Below, piece after piece: positions 31,421-43,048 of a DNA stretch of 64,000 nucleotides. How positions within the stretch are numbered: position 1 is the stretch's first letter; every line of letters begins with the position of its first letter. The notes under the pieces were generated by a model. That model saw only the letters and a program-made list of their open reading frames with translations, was not told where the DNA came from and did no database searches. A program made the translations under genes and the position numbers. Source of the stretch: Azorinus chamasolen (Eukaryota > Mollusca > Bivalvia > Cardiida > Solecurtidae). The DNA is taken from positions 58,627,805 through 58,691,804 of the forward strand of contig OY755237.1 of the NCBI GenBank assembly GCA_963576725.1. Direction: 5' to 3'.

Positions 31421-31592
31421 AAACTTCAATTATTCGAGTACTCAAATTTGGTATCATTATCGATCATTACGATAGGTGGCATAGTAATGCATTGTAACAT
31501 TCTGCATGACTTCTATCCCTCATTTAGCAGCCACTTGCCTAAAAGGTCTAAATTCTTCTTTACTAAAATTTCGAATTAGGGATACTTTACTG
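31421..31592 (+). mobile_element. degenerate F3/F5-like MITE
   Basis: AAAACTTCAATTATTCGAG at the left, TTTAGCAGCCACTTGCC and TTTACTAAAATTTCGAATTAGGGATACTTTACTGTA at the right. The central hairpin is mostly lost. The neighbouring stretch 30751-31420 shows no other recognised feature. Confidence 0.4.
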
Positions 31593-31734
31593 TATTTGTA
31601 AATATGTATTTCTAGACATTATTTGTTAGCACATATTTGAAATGTAGCGAAACATCACTATACTTTATTTTCCAGATAAGCAACATTATACTTTCAAAAA
31701 AGGTGTTTCATACTTTGCCGAAAGGACGAATTTT

Positions 31735-32010
31735 AACCCTATACATTGCCATTTGCAAATAATGTTGTCCCAGATGGGAAGAGTCCTGGGTCCGTGCTTA
31801 TAAAACGTTTAGTTGAGTCTGAGTGCGTTCTCAAGTTTTTGATTGGTGAGATTTGAGCCTTTGGCTCAAATCTGACCAATCAAAAGCTTGAGAACTCAAA
31901 TCTGACCAATCAAAATCTTGAGAACGAAACTCAGACTCAACTAAAAGCTTTATAAGCATGGACCCAGGAGGAGGAGGAACGGTCTAATAAGGGTACGCAC
32001 TGTTTGTTAT
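31735..32010 (+). mobile_element. B7-like MITE interrupted by a C-type foldback
   Basis: TTAACCCTATACATTGCCATTTGC and AATGTTGTCCCAGATGGGAAGAGTCC precede the C element; AGGAACGGTCTAATAAGGGTACGCACTGTTTG follows it. Joined across the insert these are the two sides of a B7-type hairpin, so the C element sits at the apex. Confidence 0.55.
31785..31968. mobile_element. C-type foldback element, complete
   Basis: CCTGGGTCCGTGCTTATAAAAC and the mirrored TTATAAGCATGGACCCAGG are the ends. GAGTCTGAG and CTCAGACTC lie inside, and CTCAAATCTGACCAATCAAAA occurs twice on the right arm, an internal duplication like that at 26189-26360 but on the other side. Confidence 0.75.
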
Positions 32011-32570
32011 TAAAAAACACCCAGAAAAGTAAAGCATTTACTACCCAACGGGTTATATCGTTAAACACTGGTGGTTCATTCCACTTTGAAAATGCAGCGT
32101 TTGAAGGGTTACTCGTTTTACTAAAAAATACAATCCCCTTGTAAGAAATATACAAAAGATCTGGAAGATCATCCACCCTAGTACAGATAATTAGAACTCA
32201 TGGACAACCCTGAGCACATATAGGTAGATCGCATTTTCACGTACCATTCCTGATCAAAGTCCCCTCGTTCGTCGGAGCTCTATCATTTATGCATTGTCAT
32301 AGAGCAGTAAAAACCTAATTATTCGAACAAATATTCATCTAACAAGGTGTCCCTTTATTCTGCGTAAATTATTTAATCATACATTTGCACATACTATGCA
32401 AAACATTAACAGACGAGATTTTCTTGGTCTCTATACTTCTCCATACTTAATTTATTCGATGTGACGAAACGAAACGCTAAGGTCTAGTTTTTTATGTTTA
32501 TACGAATACCCTGACATAGCGTTGCTTGTCAGCAGTTTGACGTTTGCATTATCGCATTCCGTGTTTCTAT

Positions 32571-32779
32571 TACAGTCAAACCTCTCTATAACGACCACTA
32601 AATTACATCAAGTATTTTGTGTTAAAGGCAGGTGGATGCTTAAAGTATGGTGAAAGTAAAAACAGAACGCTCCTATAGGAGCATTCTGTTTTACTTTCAC
32701 ATTGCTTTAAGCAACAACCTGCCCAAAACACCAATTAATTAGCACAATTTAGTGGTCGTTATAGAGAGGTTTTACTGTA
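32571..32779 (-). mobile_element. F1 foldback MITE, complete, reverse orientation
   Basis: TACAGTCAAACCTCTCTATAACG to CGTTATAGAGAGGTTTTACTGTA. ACATCAAGTATTTTGTG is on the left here, whereas it is on the right in 3250-3457, which fixes the orientation. Apex AACGCTCCTATAGGAGCATT. Confidence 0.85.
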
Positions 32780-34708
32780 CATAAATTGAACGTTCTGCTT
32801 TATAGCAGAAACGTCATTGCTTTATCTGACTCTTTTATTTATGTGTTTTCAGACCCTTTTCTAATAATTATATATTTCATGCGCAATCAATATTGAACTG
32901 ACAAAGCTTTTACATAGACGCCGGTGCTTATCATTCTAAATGGATTCGCTACTGCGTTGTCATTAACGAAATGAAATATATCATGCAAGACATTGCTCCC
33001 TACTATTGCTCTCAGACAGATCGAAAACATTTGTTGGGATTATTGTACTGCTTACTGACATAGCTGTAATACCACTTTACACACAATTGAGTTAAGTATA
33101 ATTTCCCAGCAGTCTAGATTTAAGTATAACTTTTATTTATCTTTCACTTCAATTTTCCGTTCGAATTAATGTCTGTTTAAACTGTACCATAGGTATACAT
33201 AGACATTCACATAGTTACAGCGTTTTCAGTGTGTTTTCAAAGTATGTTTCAGAAACCTTTGGTAAATTAAAAAGATCATAAGGTTTAGCTATTTTACATT
33301 GAATATTTATACAGCTTTATTTTCCTGATTGGCGACGTTTTGTTGCAGTTCAATCCATTATTACGCATTGCATGCTACGTGCCATTCGACAACCACTGGG
33401 TATTGTTGAAATTGGAGTTATCTCTTAAGCACAATAAACCAATTTAGTGTCTGCTTCAGTTGTCATGGACAATATGTCTTCCGTTCCATGTCGGATTCAA
33501 TTTATTAAACAGTTTGATTTTTTACAAGGCATCTACTTACAAAGCGGATCAAAACACTGATCTGACCATAATATTATTAAGACTAGAAACAGTGTTCAGA
33601 ATTAACGTGTTTAAGGTCTGCGACAATTCAATGAATGTTGAATTTGTGCATTAACAAAGATTAACAGAGGTAAACAATGCATCTGTTTTGTCATTGCCTA
33701 CATCCGTAGCTGGTGCCAAGTAACTCGGCATCCCAATAGATCGGGTCCGATAATTTTGACACTGTCAATAGCATCTCAAAAGCCTGTGAATTCGAAGTAG
33801 TCATAACTGCACCCAATCCACGTTTCAGCAGATATTATTTTTTCACGGCGGAGTAAGAATTCTGTGCATGAGTCAATTATCAGCTCCACTCCTACAGGTA
33901 AACACAGCCGTCAAAGTTGAAAACAACACAGTTTCCCTCGGTTGTTGGCTTATTTGGCTATGCATGTTAAAGGATCTGAACCTTGAAACTTGAAGAGTCA
34001 ATATGACATTAAAGCATAATTCAGTTAAAATTTTCAATTAATGATATGTTTGTTTTTCCGTATCATCTATTCAACTGTATTTGTTGTTTTACATCGATCT
34101 ACGGTATTTCAAATGTGTATAGTAAATATATATATAGCAATGTGTTTGAGGAAGCATCACACTTTTCTTTATGGTAATACCTTGAGCTCCGTAGGGTATC
34201 GCATCTGTTCATAGATAAGAATTACTATCGATAGAAATGTCTGGCGGCGGCGACCATTTTAGTTTATTGTATTGGTAATGCTCCAAGAGTGCCAACCTTA
34301 GGGGATCAATTTATCGTTGAGATAACCAATGCATGTATTAAAGTTGTACTTAATGCTGTCTGCTTTCTTAATATTCAGATCTTACAATCAACGTATAAGA
34401 ACAGCAAAATCATATTTGATTGTCTTCTATTACAAAATGCAATTGTCAGAGTGACCAAACGGTAATATTGTGCAATTTCACTTAATAGTAAGGTAATACA
34501 TTCATTATTTATATGAATTAATTCTAACACCTCTTACAGACCGCAGACAAATATCTATTTTATGGTGCTACGGTCGTTGTTGTTGTTGTTAGACTTGCTA
34601 TTTTACAAAGTCATATTTTAAGGCGAATTTTCCGTATGTATGACTAACGCTTTACCGAACTCTACATTTCATTTGAATTTGACCTGAACGTTTCAGGGTT
34701 CCAGCTTT
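32780..34708. other. long unassigned stretch
   Basis: I recognise no repeat family, RNA gene or convincing frame. There is a (TTG)n run at 34575-34590 and a faint B6 trace near 33700-33790. This is one of the least repeat-rich parts of the window. Confidence 0.4.
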
Positions 34709-34854
34709 TTAACCCTTCGCTTGCTATTCACGTCAATATACCTACCTGTAAATAGTGAAGACCCAGATGAGACAGCTCCTGCAGGAGCTGTCTCATCAGG
34801 GTCTGTACTATTTACAAGTTGATTGTGCAACCAGTGCACTCCACAGCAGTGATC
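34709..34854 (+). mobile_element. B2 MITE, right part deleted
   Basis: TTAACCCTTCGCTTGC through the perfect hairpin GACAGCTCCTGCAGGAGCTGTC, then cut after CCACAGCAGTGATC. The tail of about 100 bp found in other B2 copies is missing. Confidence 0.8.
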
Positions 34855-35393
34855 TTCTCGTAAAGAAAAAAAGTAATATTGCTCAGTGACTGACCTGCCG
34901 TCATTTTCACTTCCGAATCGTTCAATCAATTAAACAACCTGGGTCAAGATGGTTCGGCCTCTCATCTTTACCCAAGATGTTTGCAATATAATAGTTAAAC
35001 TCAGATTCAAATGTTCTAGTGATACAGTGCTATAAAAATAAGTAAACATTTTATATACATGTTAGTCAAGTGTTTCTTTACCAATAATATTGGTAGCTCA
35101 TATGCAAAACTGCGCATAACATGCACATTTTTACATATATAAAATGACTTTTCCAGGTATTGCGTTACTAATACATCAGTAGAAGATGGACGAAGCAATA
35201 CCGTGGACCATGGATAGACTCCCCGTCATTTAAATCGCATGTGTACGAGGTGCTACTGACGGTCACGAAACAATTATTTATATATTCCAATGAATGCCGC
35301 GGAATGACAACATAGTCCTTAGTCATTTAAGGACTAATAATTATACTCGTATATACACAGGCTAGAAAACTGATTTCCGTAGAATCATGACTA

Positions 35394-35604
35394 TTAATTC
35401 GGTTACTTTTCTATCTATAATGACACATACAATAAACACGAGAAGTTTTAGACCAAAGTAGAAACTGTAGAATCATATTTATATTGTTTCATAAGCAAAC
35501 AGAGCAGATCCTGATCAGACGGCTCCTTCCTGCAAGGGCCACTTATCTGGGACTACTCTGTTTGCAAAGGCGTAGAAATGCGTATTTATTGAGTAAAGGG
35601 TTAA
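35394..35604 (-). mobile_element. B1 MITE, left end lost
   Basis: TCTATAATGACACATACAATAAACACG, GAAACTGTAGAATCATATTTATATTG, and GCAAACAGAGCAGATCCTGATCAGACGGCTCC precede an end GAGTAAAGGGTTAA. The apex is expanded to CCTTCCTGCAAGGG. Confidence 0.7.
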
Positions 35605-36068
35605 GAGTACGTTTGGTCTGGTGTATCCAGATCCTTTAATCCTGCGGATCGAAATTCAAATAGCCAGACTATGATGTATTAGATATAAACAAATGCTTAT
35701 GAACCACATGTCTATAAAGTAAACACATCTTCATTGTGCTGCTGGGACCGCTTTAGACGCTCGTGTGGCAGTACACTTTTAATTACTGCTCATGAACAGA
35801 CTCAATAAAACCGAGTTTGCAATTTTCCATCGCGGTTGTTGTAGATAAGTCGGAGAGGTGATACGTTTATTTGCAGTGTCTTTTATGGTGTTTTTGTACT
35901 TTTAGCACATGGTTAAAACTGATAGTGTAAACATATTGTATTCCATAGAAATTGGAATATGGTCGGACCACAAGTTCTGACAACATTAGAAACGGCCCTC
36001 CTCCTACAAAACTTTTTCAATTTACATTCAACGGCGGTAGTGTATAAATACTGTCAAATATAAACAAA

Positions 36069-36130
36069 CAAGATAGAGAGAGAGGGGAGTGAGAGAGAGA
36101 TAGAGATATAAAGAAGAGAGAGAGATTGAG
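36069..36130. repeat. GA-rich microsatellite
   Basis: An interrupted (GA)n run with GGGG and TATA interruptions. Confidence 0.75.
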
Positions 36131-36432
36131 ACTTGTGATTAGAGGACGGTGAAAGCAAAGTTTGAGGTAACCATTAATCATTTGCTGACATGTAATATCC
36201 TGGTAAATCTTACATGGTGTTAGTAGTCAAATATTAACGACGTTACTAAGAGAATAAAATCTTCTTGTTTGCTTTATAAAGCAATGGACAGCAGCAAATA
36301 TAGTTTTATTATCCTCATCATTAAAACTGATGCATTGCTTGTCAAAAGCTACCGCCTATTCACTGTTGTCACATATTTTTAAACTTCTTGATAGCTATAA
36401 TTTGCCTGAAATCATCGTCAGCATCATTCCCA

Positions 36433-36594
36433 AAAGATACAATAATAGTACCGAATATGAACACTTGAGGATTTTGCATATTATGTAATTGTTTTATTGC
36501 GAAACTTCAACGCAAAGATACAATAATAGTACCGAATATGAACACTTGAGGATTTTGCATATTATGTAATTGTTTTATTGCGAAACTTCAACGC
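36433..36594 (+). repeat. 81 bp perfect tandem duplication
   Basis: The unit from AAAGATACAATAATAGTACC to GCGAAACTTCAACGC occurs twice in direct succession with no difference that I can find. It does not belong to another family in the window. Confidence 0.85.
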
Positions 36595-36857
36595 AAAACG
36601 ATTGCTAAATTTCAACAAATCAGATTGATACGTTTTTCGAATGCCATACATTTAGAACATAAGTAAACTAGATTAACATTTAAGATTGTTCTTTGTTTCT
36701 TTACTAATGTAAGCAGGTTGTGTTAGAATTTGTTTTAATACTCCCTCGTGGTTTCACTGTCATTGTTAACTTTGTGTAATTGGATTAAAGATATTTACTT
36801 TAGGTCACACGTTTCCCTAAATGTTGAGAATGTCGTCTTGCAAAAGCAGTATTTAAT

Positions 36858-36947
36858 CCTTATCAGGCCCGAGGTTGTAAAACAATTTGCTTCAGTCTGA
36901 GAACATTCTCCATCATCTAATTGATAAGACTCTGAGCTTGCTCAGAC
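36858..36947. mobile_element. C2-type foldback remnant
   Basis: GGCCCGAGGTTGTAAAAC and TTCAGTCTGAGAACATTCTCC then GACTCTGAGCTTGCTCAGA. The right arm is missing. Confidence 0.5.
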
Positions 36948-37020
36948 CTTTGACCATGTGTCGTCTGTTTAAATATTGATATATCTTGAGGTTGTATTTC
37001 CAAGCTATTGGAAAATTATA

Positions 37021-37150
37021 GACCGTGTGTCAAACAGCTCGGATTCCGATGAGTGAGACGCCAGATTACTCGTCTGGATCCAATGTGTTTGCACATGTAA
37101 GTCAGATCGTGCGTAGAGCGCTGAGGGCTGAATTTCAAGTGTATCGCGCA
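37021..37150 (+). mobile_element. B6 MITE hairpin
   Basis: GTGTGTCAAACAGCTCGGATTCCGATGAG, ACGCCAGATTACTCGTCTGGATCC and GTTTGCACATGTAAGTCAGATCGTG are B6. No TTAA border is clear. Confidence 0.5.
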
Positions 37151-37224
37151 AGTTTGTTATTGTCGAATGCATTCAAGCGGCATTTGGCTGTTTCTGTTTT
37201 ATGGATTGATTTACAATAAACTTT

Positions 37225-37566
37225 GTGAATGGTTTTGATCTTAATTTTGCTTTTTTTTCACCCGACCGAAGTCGCCATAAAGCTACTCACACGCCAACAT
37301 GGGCAATCTGTCATTATCTTTGCAAACAGTTTGAACATCACGAACATTACAGAGAACTTCATGGAAAGGCCACTCTGAAACTTAAAGGAGACAACATTGT
37401 TTGCATACGAAACTCATTTGATGCCACTAGAGGTAAACACTCTGATCAGTGCTTGGAAAGGGAAAGGAAAAGGGACTGCGGGTTGGTTTTGAAGAAAGCA
37501 AGTGACAGTTATGCAGACGAAGTGCGAAACCGGTCAACCATTTACATCGTATTTAACAAATATTGA
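37225..37566 (+). CDS. unrecognised 113-residue open frame
   Basis: The frame is outside all repeat families identified here. Its translation is polar, with several H, C, R and K residues (for example CKQFEHHEHYRELHGKATL), but I recognise no family. An overlapping frame continues from 37502 to 37714. It might be an exon or a fragment of an unknown element; chance is also plausible. Confidence 0.18.
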   Translation: MNGFDLNFAFFSPDRSRHKATHTPTWAICHYLCKQFEHHEHYRELHGKATLKLKGDNIVCIRNSFDATRGKHSDQCLERERKRDCGLVLKKASDSYADEVRNRSTIYIVFNKY

Positions 37567-38190
37567 AGTCAGATGTCGCAGAGGTGGACCCAAGTCGATA
37601 CGTTTAGTATCCTGGGGGAAATCAGCCGTTAATCACACAATATCTGTCTTAAATACACCGTCACAAGCTATATGTCATTTGGAGGTAAAAAGGTCAGACA
37701 AGAAATACAAATAATTAAGATAAAGCACTATCATATACACTGAATCATACGACTCTGTGTCAAAATGGGATGGAGGTACCAACAGCGTGTCAATGTTGGG
37801 CCATACCAAACCATTAATACCAGTTGTTCAGACAACTAAAATAATGTTATTTCTCTCATGGTATACACAAACATCATAATAAGTAAATTAAAGTAAAACC
37901 CATCACCATTTCACACATTATACAGTATTTCAGACAATACCATTCAAATAATAGATTCCTACATGATAGTATCGGACGACAAGTGTAAAATGGTCATAGA
38001 AACCATGTATGAATATTTTCTTTCATCGTTACATTTATTCGTGACTTTAGGATCGATTTATTGAAAGCACCTTTCAGGCGTGTTTTCCATGCCATCCTCC
38101 ATTGAATTGAGTTATATTTTGTGTTATATTAAATACAGCCTTATACAATATAATTGACACTTGTCCTAACCAACACTTTGATTCTGCTAT

Positions 38191-38447
38191 TTAACCCTTT
38201 GCTCCATGGATATTAATGCAAAAACTAATGACGTCATGATGTTAATCATATTCATTGTTATAATGGCATATGAAAGCAGGATATTTAGCCATGAAATAAA
38301 CTAAAGAAACAGATCTATATTATATTATAGCATAGTATAGGCAAACAGAGCAGATCCTAACCTAATGGCTCATCTAGTAGCCGTCTGATCTGGGTCTACT
38401 ATGTTTGCACTGGCGTAGACAAGCGTATTTATGAAGGAAAGAGTCAA
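38191..38447 (-). mobile_element. B1 piggyBac-like MITE, complete
   Basis: TTAACCCTTTGCTCCATGGATATTAATG to TATTTATGAAGGAAAGAGTCAA, with the right TTAA mutated to TCAA. The hairpin GCAAACAGAGCAGATCC has a weak apex CTCATCTAGTAGCC. Confidence 0.75.
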
Positions 38448-38667
38448 AGACGTTTTCAAAGCATCGTTGCATTGATATGTCAATTTTTAGTTTCTCGCCT
38501 TATGTACTACATAATTAAACACGGGCGGGGGATGCCGGATATCAGATTCGCCATCTGTCTTCTTATCTGAATGTGCGTATACCATACATTGATTAGTAGA
38601 GGTACAATAAGTTATACATACCTTGATCCAGAGCAACAGATAAAGGTGCGTACTCTAGTACTAAAAT

Positions 38668-38772
38668 CGTCCTTTCTTCACCAAACCCCATGGTGTGACC
38701 ACTCTTTAGAATATTCGAGACGATTCTAAAAAGTGGTCAAACCATAGCGTTTGTTGGAGAAATAAAGGAGTT
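38668..38772. mobile_element. D-type foldback element
   Basis: CTTTCTTCACCAAACCCCATGGTGTGACCACTCTTTAGAATA folds onto TTCTAAAAAGTGGTCAAACCATAGCGTTTGTTGGAGAAATAAAGGAG. This is the clearest D copy. Confidence 0.65.
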
Positions 38773-38943
38773 AGTCTTGATTTTCTATCTGGAGATCTGC
38801 TGCTTACAGGGTTTATAATTATAATCTTGATCTAACATCTTTGCATATGTCGCATTTATGCGATCGCAGGAATAAATGGGTTGTCGATGTATATTATTCG
38901 GTTTAACTGCGCTGCAAAACATTGTGGCCATATTAATTATAAA

Positions 38944-38972
38944 GGTCAAGGTCATGGTCAAAGGTCATATCG
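38944..38972 (+). promoter_or_regulatory. cluster of AGGTCA-type half-sites
   Basis: AGGTCA, AGGTCA, TGGTCA and AGGTCA occur in direct succession. Such sites resemble nuclear-receptor half-sites, but runs of AAGGTCA are also common within invertebrate repeats. No nearby gene supports a regulatory role. Confidence 0.2.
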
Positions 38973-39059
38973 GAGGCATGGCGTTTTACAAACACATATT
39001 CTGTCTCTTTGAAACCCTAATTGGCAATCTGATTTTATGTGTGCTTTATACAATATATT

Positions 39060-41416
39060 GAATCTATTCAGCAGGACATGAGAGTATACTTTAGCAAATA
39101 TTCAATGATTAAGTCTGTAATCATTTGGATATGTTTATTTGTCACCTTTAAACATTTACCTCACAAAATATTCATGTAAAACAATTGCATCATATTATGT
39201 TTACAAATGGCATTGCAATACATGATGCTTGGACATGGCAGAAACAGAAAAAATATCAGACCGCTCCTATCCGCCTGTGTAATCGTCAAAAGGCGTCTTT
39301 ATGAAATAAAGGGCCACCGACAGACATTTTCTCGCATTAACGCATTCCCTGATGAACATTTATGCATGAAATGGTTACATTGTCATAAAGACCGATGATG
39401 ATACTTGGTTTAGTGTTCGAACTGTAGGTTTTTTTACTGTATTTGTAAAACGAAAAGCTTACTGTTATCAGAGACACATTAGACTAAGGTTACAAATCAA
39501 GCAATATTTCTAAAGTAAGTTAAAACAGATAATAATCGATCCAAAAACGCTGACACCTAGTAGTTGCATAAACTAAACGCACATTAACCCCTATACAATA
39601 CAGCGAATATGCATGTTAACAATAGGAATACAGAATAGCAAAAGCGACTGGTAAATGTAGTCAACAGAAGCATGGCAAACTGTTCATTCAAAGCGCTCAA
39701 GTTGATACGCTGTAGTTATTTTGAAGTGTTTGACCTCTAACATTTAAACCTGTCCAATTAGTCTTGAATGTTTTAGAAATGTGCATACAATAGTACTATC
39801 TAACCGAAACAGATGTCATAGCTTGTTATTGTGAGAAGTTAATACATTTCAGGTTAATCTGTATTGTTATTTACCCTGTGTTTAAAACTGTGATTTGAAT
39901 TAGTAATTGCCTAACTGTTATTGTTTTTTGGTGTGAGAAATGTACTGGTCACTCTATCCTTTTCAAATGTGTATTCTTATGCCCAGAGCAATATACTAAA
40001 ATTGGAACTAAAATTATCGGCTTGCTATGCGTTTTTGTTATTGATGTACCGTTCCTGAAATAAATCAGTTGCCATGTTACAAACATTGTATGTCTTTATC
40101 CGCCTTCGCCAGACGTAGGATAGCTCACATAGAGCCAACTTAACTGTATTGTTGAAAGCTTTGACGTTCCCTAAGGATCGTATCCTTTGTTGTACCAAAA
40201 CCTTGCGATAGTACAGAGGCCAGTAGATGGATATGAAAGTAACGGTGTTCAAATAAATACTCATTTACTTATTTAGTTCTACGCACATTAGCGGTAAAAC
40301 CGTGATTACCTATTCAAACAGTTTTTGTCCAGAAGCCGCATGATGACACTTTGAACATATTTTCTACATAAATGAGAGAAAATTTATCTTAAGATCTGAA
40401 GCAGACGACACTTTTTACAGCAGACAAATAGAGTAAAGATACGTGTATTGTAATGTTTGTGTACAAACTATCACCATTTAAGGTTAATGTACTTTATTCT
40501 TACAGCTATGTATACATCGACAGTCTAACCATAACTACCAAGATATATCCAACATTCTAGCATTAAAGAGGCTCATCAGTTAAGTATCACAAGGGCATGT
40601 GGCTACTTAAGCATACATGTACACTACAACTCCTCCCCTTTATACACACTAATCATCCATAACTAATAAAAATAATTATGATGGTACACAACCAATCATA
40701 ATCCTATAATATCAAATTTCCCAGGCCTGACTCACTCTGATATTTCCCAGATACGTGATTTCCCTGATACTTCTAATGATAACAGGTAACTGTCTCTTGG
40801 CTTACTCTGATGTAACCTGATATGCTCTCTCAATTAAACTAAGGCACTTATCTTGCTTGAAACAAACATTCAGACTTATCATAACAAAACACGCATCTCT
40901 ATTCTCTGTTTAGGTGAATAATCTGTCACTTAACACACTTCTGATAAGGTCTCAGTGTCTTGTTAATTTGAAACACAATACTTATTGTCATTGAACAGTA
41001 TCGTGTTTGCTACTACTACTCAGAAGGAATGTGCATCTGCAATGAAACAACAGGTATTTTATGAAGACACACTATAAAATAAATGTTTAACTTTATTTTT
41101 TTATTCACTACAGATTGAAAAACGTTTCTGGAGCAGTAAGATTTCCGTTCTTTGATGTCAGCTTAGATATTTCTATCTCTTGGAATCTTTCGGATGAGAC
41201 ACCTTATAGACCGAGGTCTGATGTATCAGTGCTTTACATTGGGCATATATAATAACCAGAGCAACAGCATTGTGGATAATACGAGTAAGAGTAGGATATT
41301 TCCTCAGGGTTTCTCTGTACCCGCTCCCCTCTCTCTGAGGAGTGCAATTAGCTAATAGTTTGCAGAAACTGACGTTATTCAACACAACCAACCAACCTTA
41401 TTATATACATATGACA
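39060..41416. other. long unassigned stretch
   Basis: A degenerate B3-like trace is seen at 40300-40430 (CAAACAGTTTTTGTCCAG and GCAGACGACAC). Otherwise there is no repeat family, tandem array or convincing coding frame. Confidence 0.4.
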
Positions 41417-41790
41417 TACAGAAGAAAATGTCTTAAGTGGCCACTTGTTTATTGAACATAGGAATCTTAAAAACAGGTGGGTGCTTAATGCAGGGCAAAA
41501 GTAATGCAAAAAAGCTCCCATATGAGCTTTTGGGATTGCGTTTGACCTGCATTAAGCACCGACCTGGTTTTTAAGATACAACCTCTTTGAATAAATCTAC
41601 CGAAAAGGAGCATTAACTAGAGAAAAGGAAAATTTTAGAATCCTGTAGTTTGAAACCATTGTGATAAATAGAGCATTTGCTCCTATAGGAGCAAATGCTC
41701 TATTTATCACAATGGTTTCACAAAGTGACTTTTACATAGTCGTCAAAAGTCGTCAATATGAGGGAATGGGTTAAGACAAGTTCTACTGTA
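41417..41790 (+). mobile_element. F2 MITE with a nested B4 element
   Basis: TACAGAAGAAAATGTCTTAAGTGG and TTAAGACAAGTTCTACTGTA are the ends. Apex AAAGCTCCCATATGAGCTTT. The region between GACCTGG and TTAAGACAAG is the B4 element, so the site used is the TTAA of the terminal repeat itself. Confidence 0.75.
41575..41774 (-). mobile_element. B4 MITE with a perfect apex, left end lost
   Basis: The core AACCATTGTGATAAATAGAGC...GCTCCTATAGGAGC...GCTCTATTTATCACAATGGTT is a long perfect hairpin. The right end is TATGAGGGAATGGGTTAA. About 20 bp of the left end are missing; the break lies in a TTTTTA shared by B4 and F2. Confidence 0.8.
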
Positions 41791-41899
41791 TACGTGAGTA
41801 AATTTAAAAAAGACGAACTTTATATATAACGTTAGGACTGTATCCATATAAGCTATGTACGAAAGACCGGCGGTGACATTTCCACTTCAAGATTTCACA

Positions 41900-42068
41900 C
41901 AATAGAATTCATGATTTCACGATTTCACAATTTCATGATTTCATGATTTCATGATTTCACGATTTCACGATTTCACGATTTCACTTCAAAATTTCACAAT
42001 TTCACGATTTCACGATTTCACAATTTCAAGATTTCACGACTTCACAATTTCTCGATTTCGTAATTTCA
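41900..42068 (+). repeat. 8-bp array, left arm (GATTTCAC)n
   Basis: About 20 units of GATTTCAC and variants GATTTCAT, AATTTCAC. One unit is replaced by TTCAAAATTTCAC, as in the right array. Confidence 0.85.
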
Positions 42069-42159
42069 ACCTCGTGTAGAATGTTTTAGCCACGTGGCAC
42101 GCTGACGTAATTAAGGCAACAGAGTGGCTCTCGCCCTTGAAATCAGGATGGCAATTTGA

Positions 42160-42389
42160 AATCCATAAATACACCTTTCTACGCCTTTGCAAACAGGCTA
42201 GAGCCAGCTCAGACGACTCCTATAGGATTTAATCTTATTTAAAATCCATGATGTCATTATTTCTTACAGTTTATTATTAATTAAATTCTCCTCCAGTACA
42301 GTGTCATACAAACATAAGACAATGATTTAACACAATAAACACATGATTGGCAATTCTCATGCATGAATATTCATGCAGGAAAGGGTTAA
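42160..42389 (+). mobile_element. B1 MITE inside the foldback-type element
   Basis: CCATAAATACACCTTTCTACGCC and GCAAACAGGCTAGAGCCAGCTCAGACGACTCCTATAGGA begin it; ATGAATATTCATGCAGGAAAGGGTTAA ends it. The right hairpin arm is deleted. Confidence 0.65.
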
Positions 42390-42550
42390 ACAATATTGAT
42401 GGTGGACCTGAGGACAAGCTACATGCAAAATATGAAGGCCCTCGGCCCTACAGTTCTGGAAGGGAAGATTGTCATAGTTTTCCACCGTTTCTTTCATCGT
42501 GGCTTTTACTTCAACATGTGCGTTTTGATGACGTCATAACAATTCAAATG

Positions 42551-43048
42551 GACTAAATGAAATCATGAAATCGTGAAATTGTGAAATCATGAAATTGTGA
42601 AATCGTGAAATTGTGAAATCGTGAAATTTTGAAGTGAAATCGTGAAATCGTGAAATCGTGAAATTGTGAAATCGTGAAATTGTGAAATTTTGAAGAGAAA
42701 TCGTGAAATCGTGAAATCGTGAAATTGTGAAATTGTGAAATCGTGAAATTTTGAAGAGAAATCGTGAAATCGTGAAATTGTGAAATCGTGAAATTGTGAA
42801 ATCGTGAAATTGTGAAATCGTGAAATTGTGAAATTTTGAAGTGAAATCGTGAAATTGTGAAATCGTGAAATTGTGAAATTTTGAAGTGAAATCGTGAAAT
42901 CGTGAAATCATGAAATCGTGAAATCATGAAATTTTGAAGTGAAATCGTGAAATCGTGAAATTGTGAAATTGTGAAATCGTGAAATTTTGAAGTGAAATCG
43001 TGAAATCGTGAAATTGTGAAATTGTGAAATCGTGAAATCATGAATTGC
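42551..43048 (+). repeat. 8-bp array, right arm (GTGAAATC)n
   Basis: Roughly 60 units alternate GTGAAATC and GTGAAATT, with TTTTGAAGTGAAATC or TTTTGAAGAGAAATC breaks at intervals. Because 8 is not a multiple of 3, all reverse frames stay open with a repeating 8-residue pattern (ISRFHDFT). The 125- and 162-codon frames are therefore artefacts. Confidence 0.9.

Noticed and set aside
38944..38972. AGGTCA run as a genuine nuclear-receptor response element
   Set aside because: No gene is nearby and such runs are common in invertebrate repeats. It is kept only as a low-confidence site.
42534..43041. Open frames of 125 and 162 residues with FHDFTISRFHNF repeats
   Set aside because: They are translations of the (GTGAAATC)n array. 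An 8-bp unit without stops stays open in several frames.
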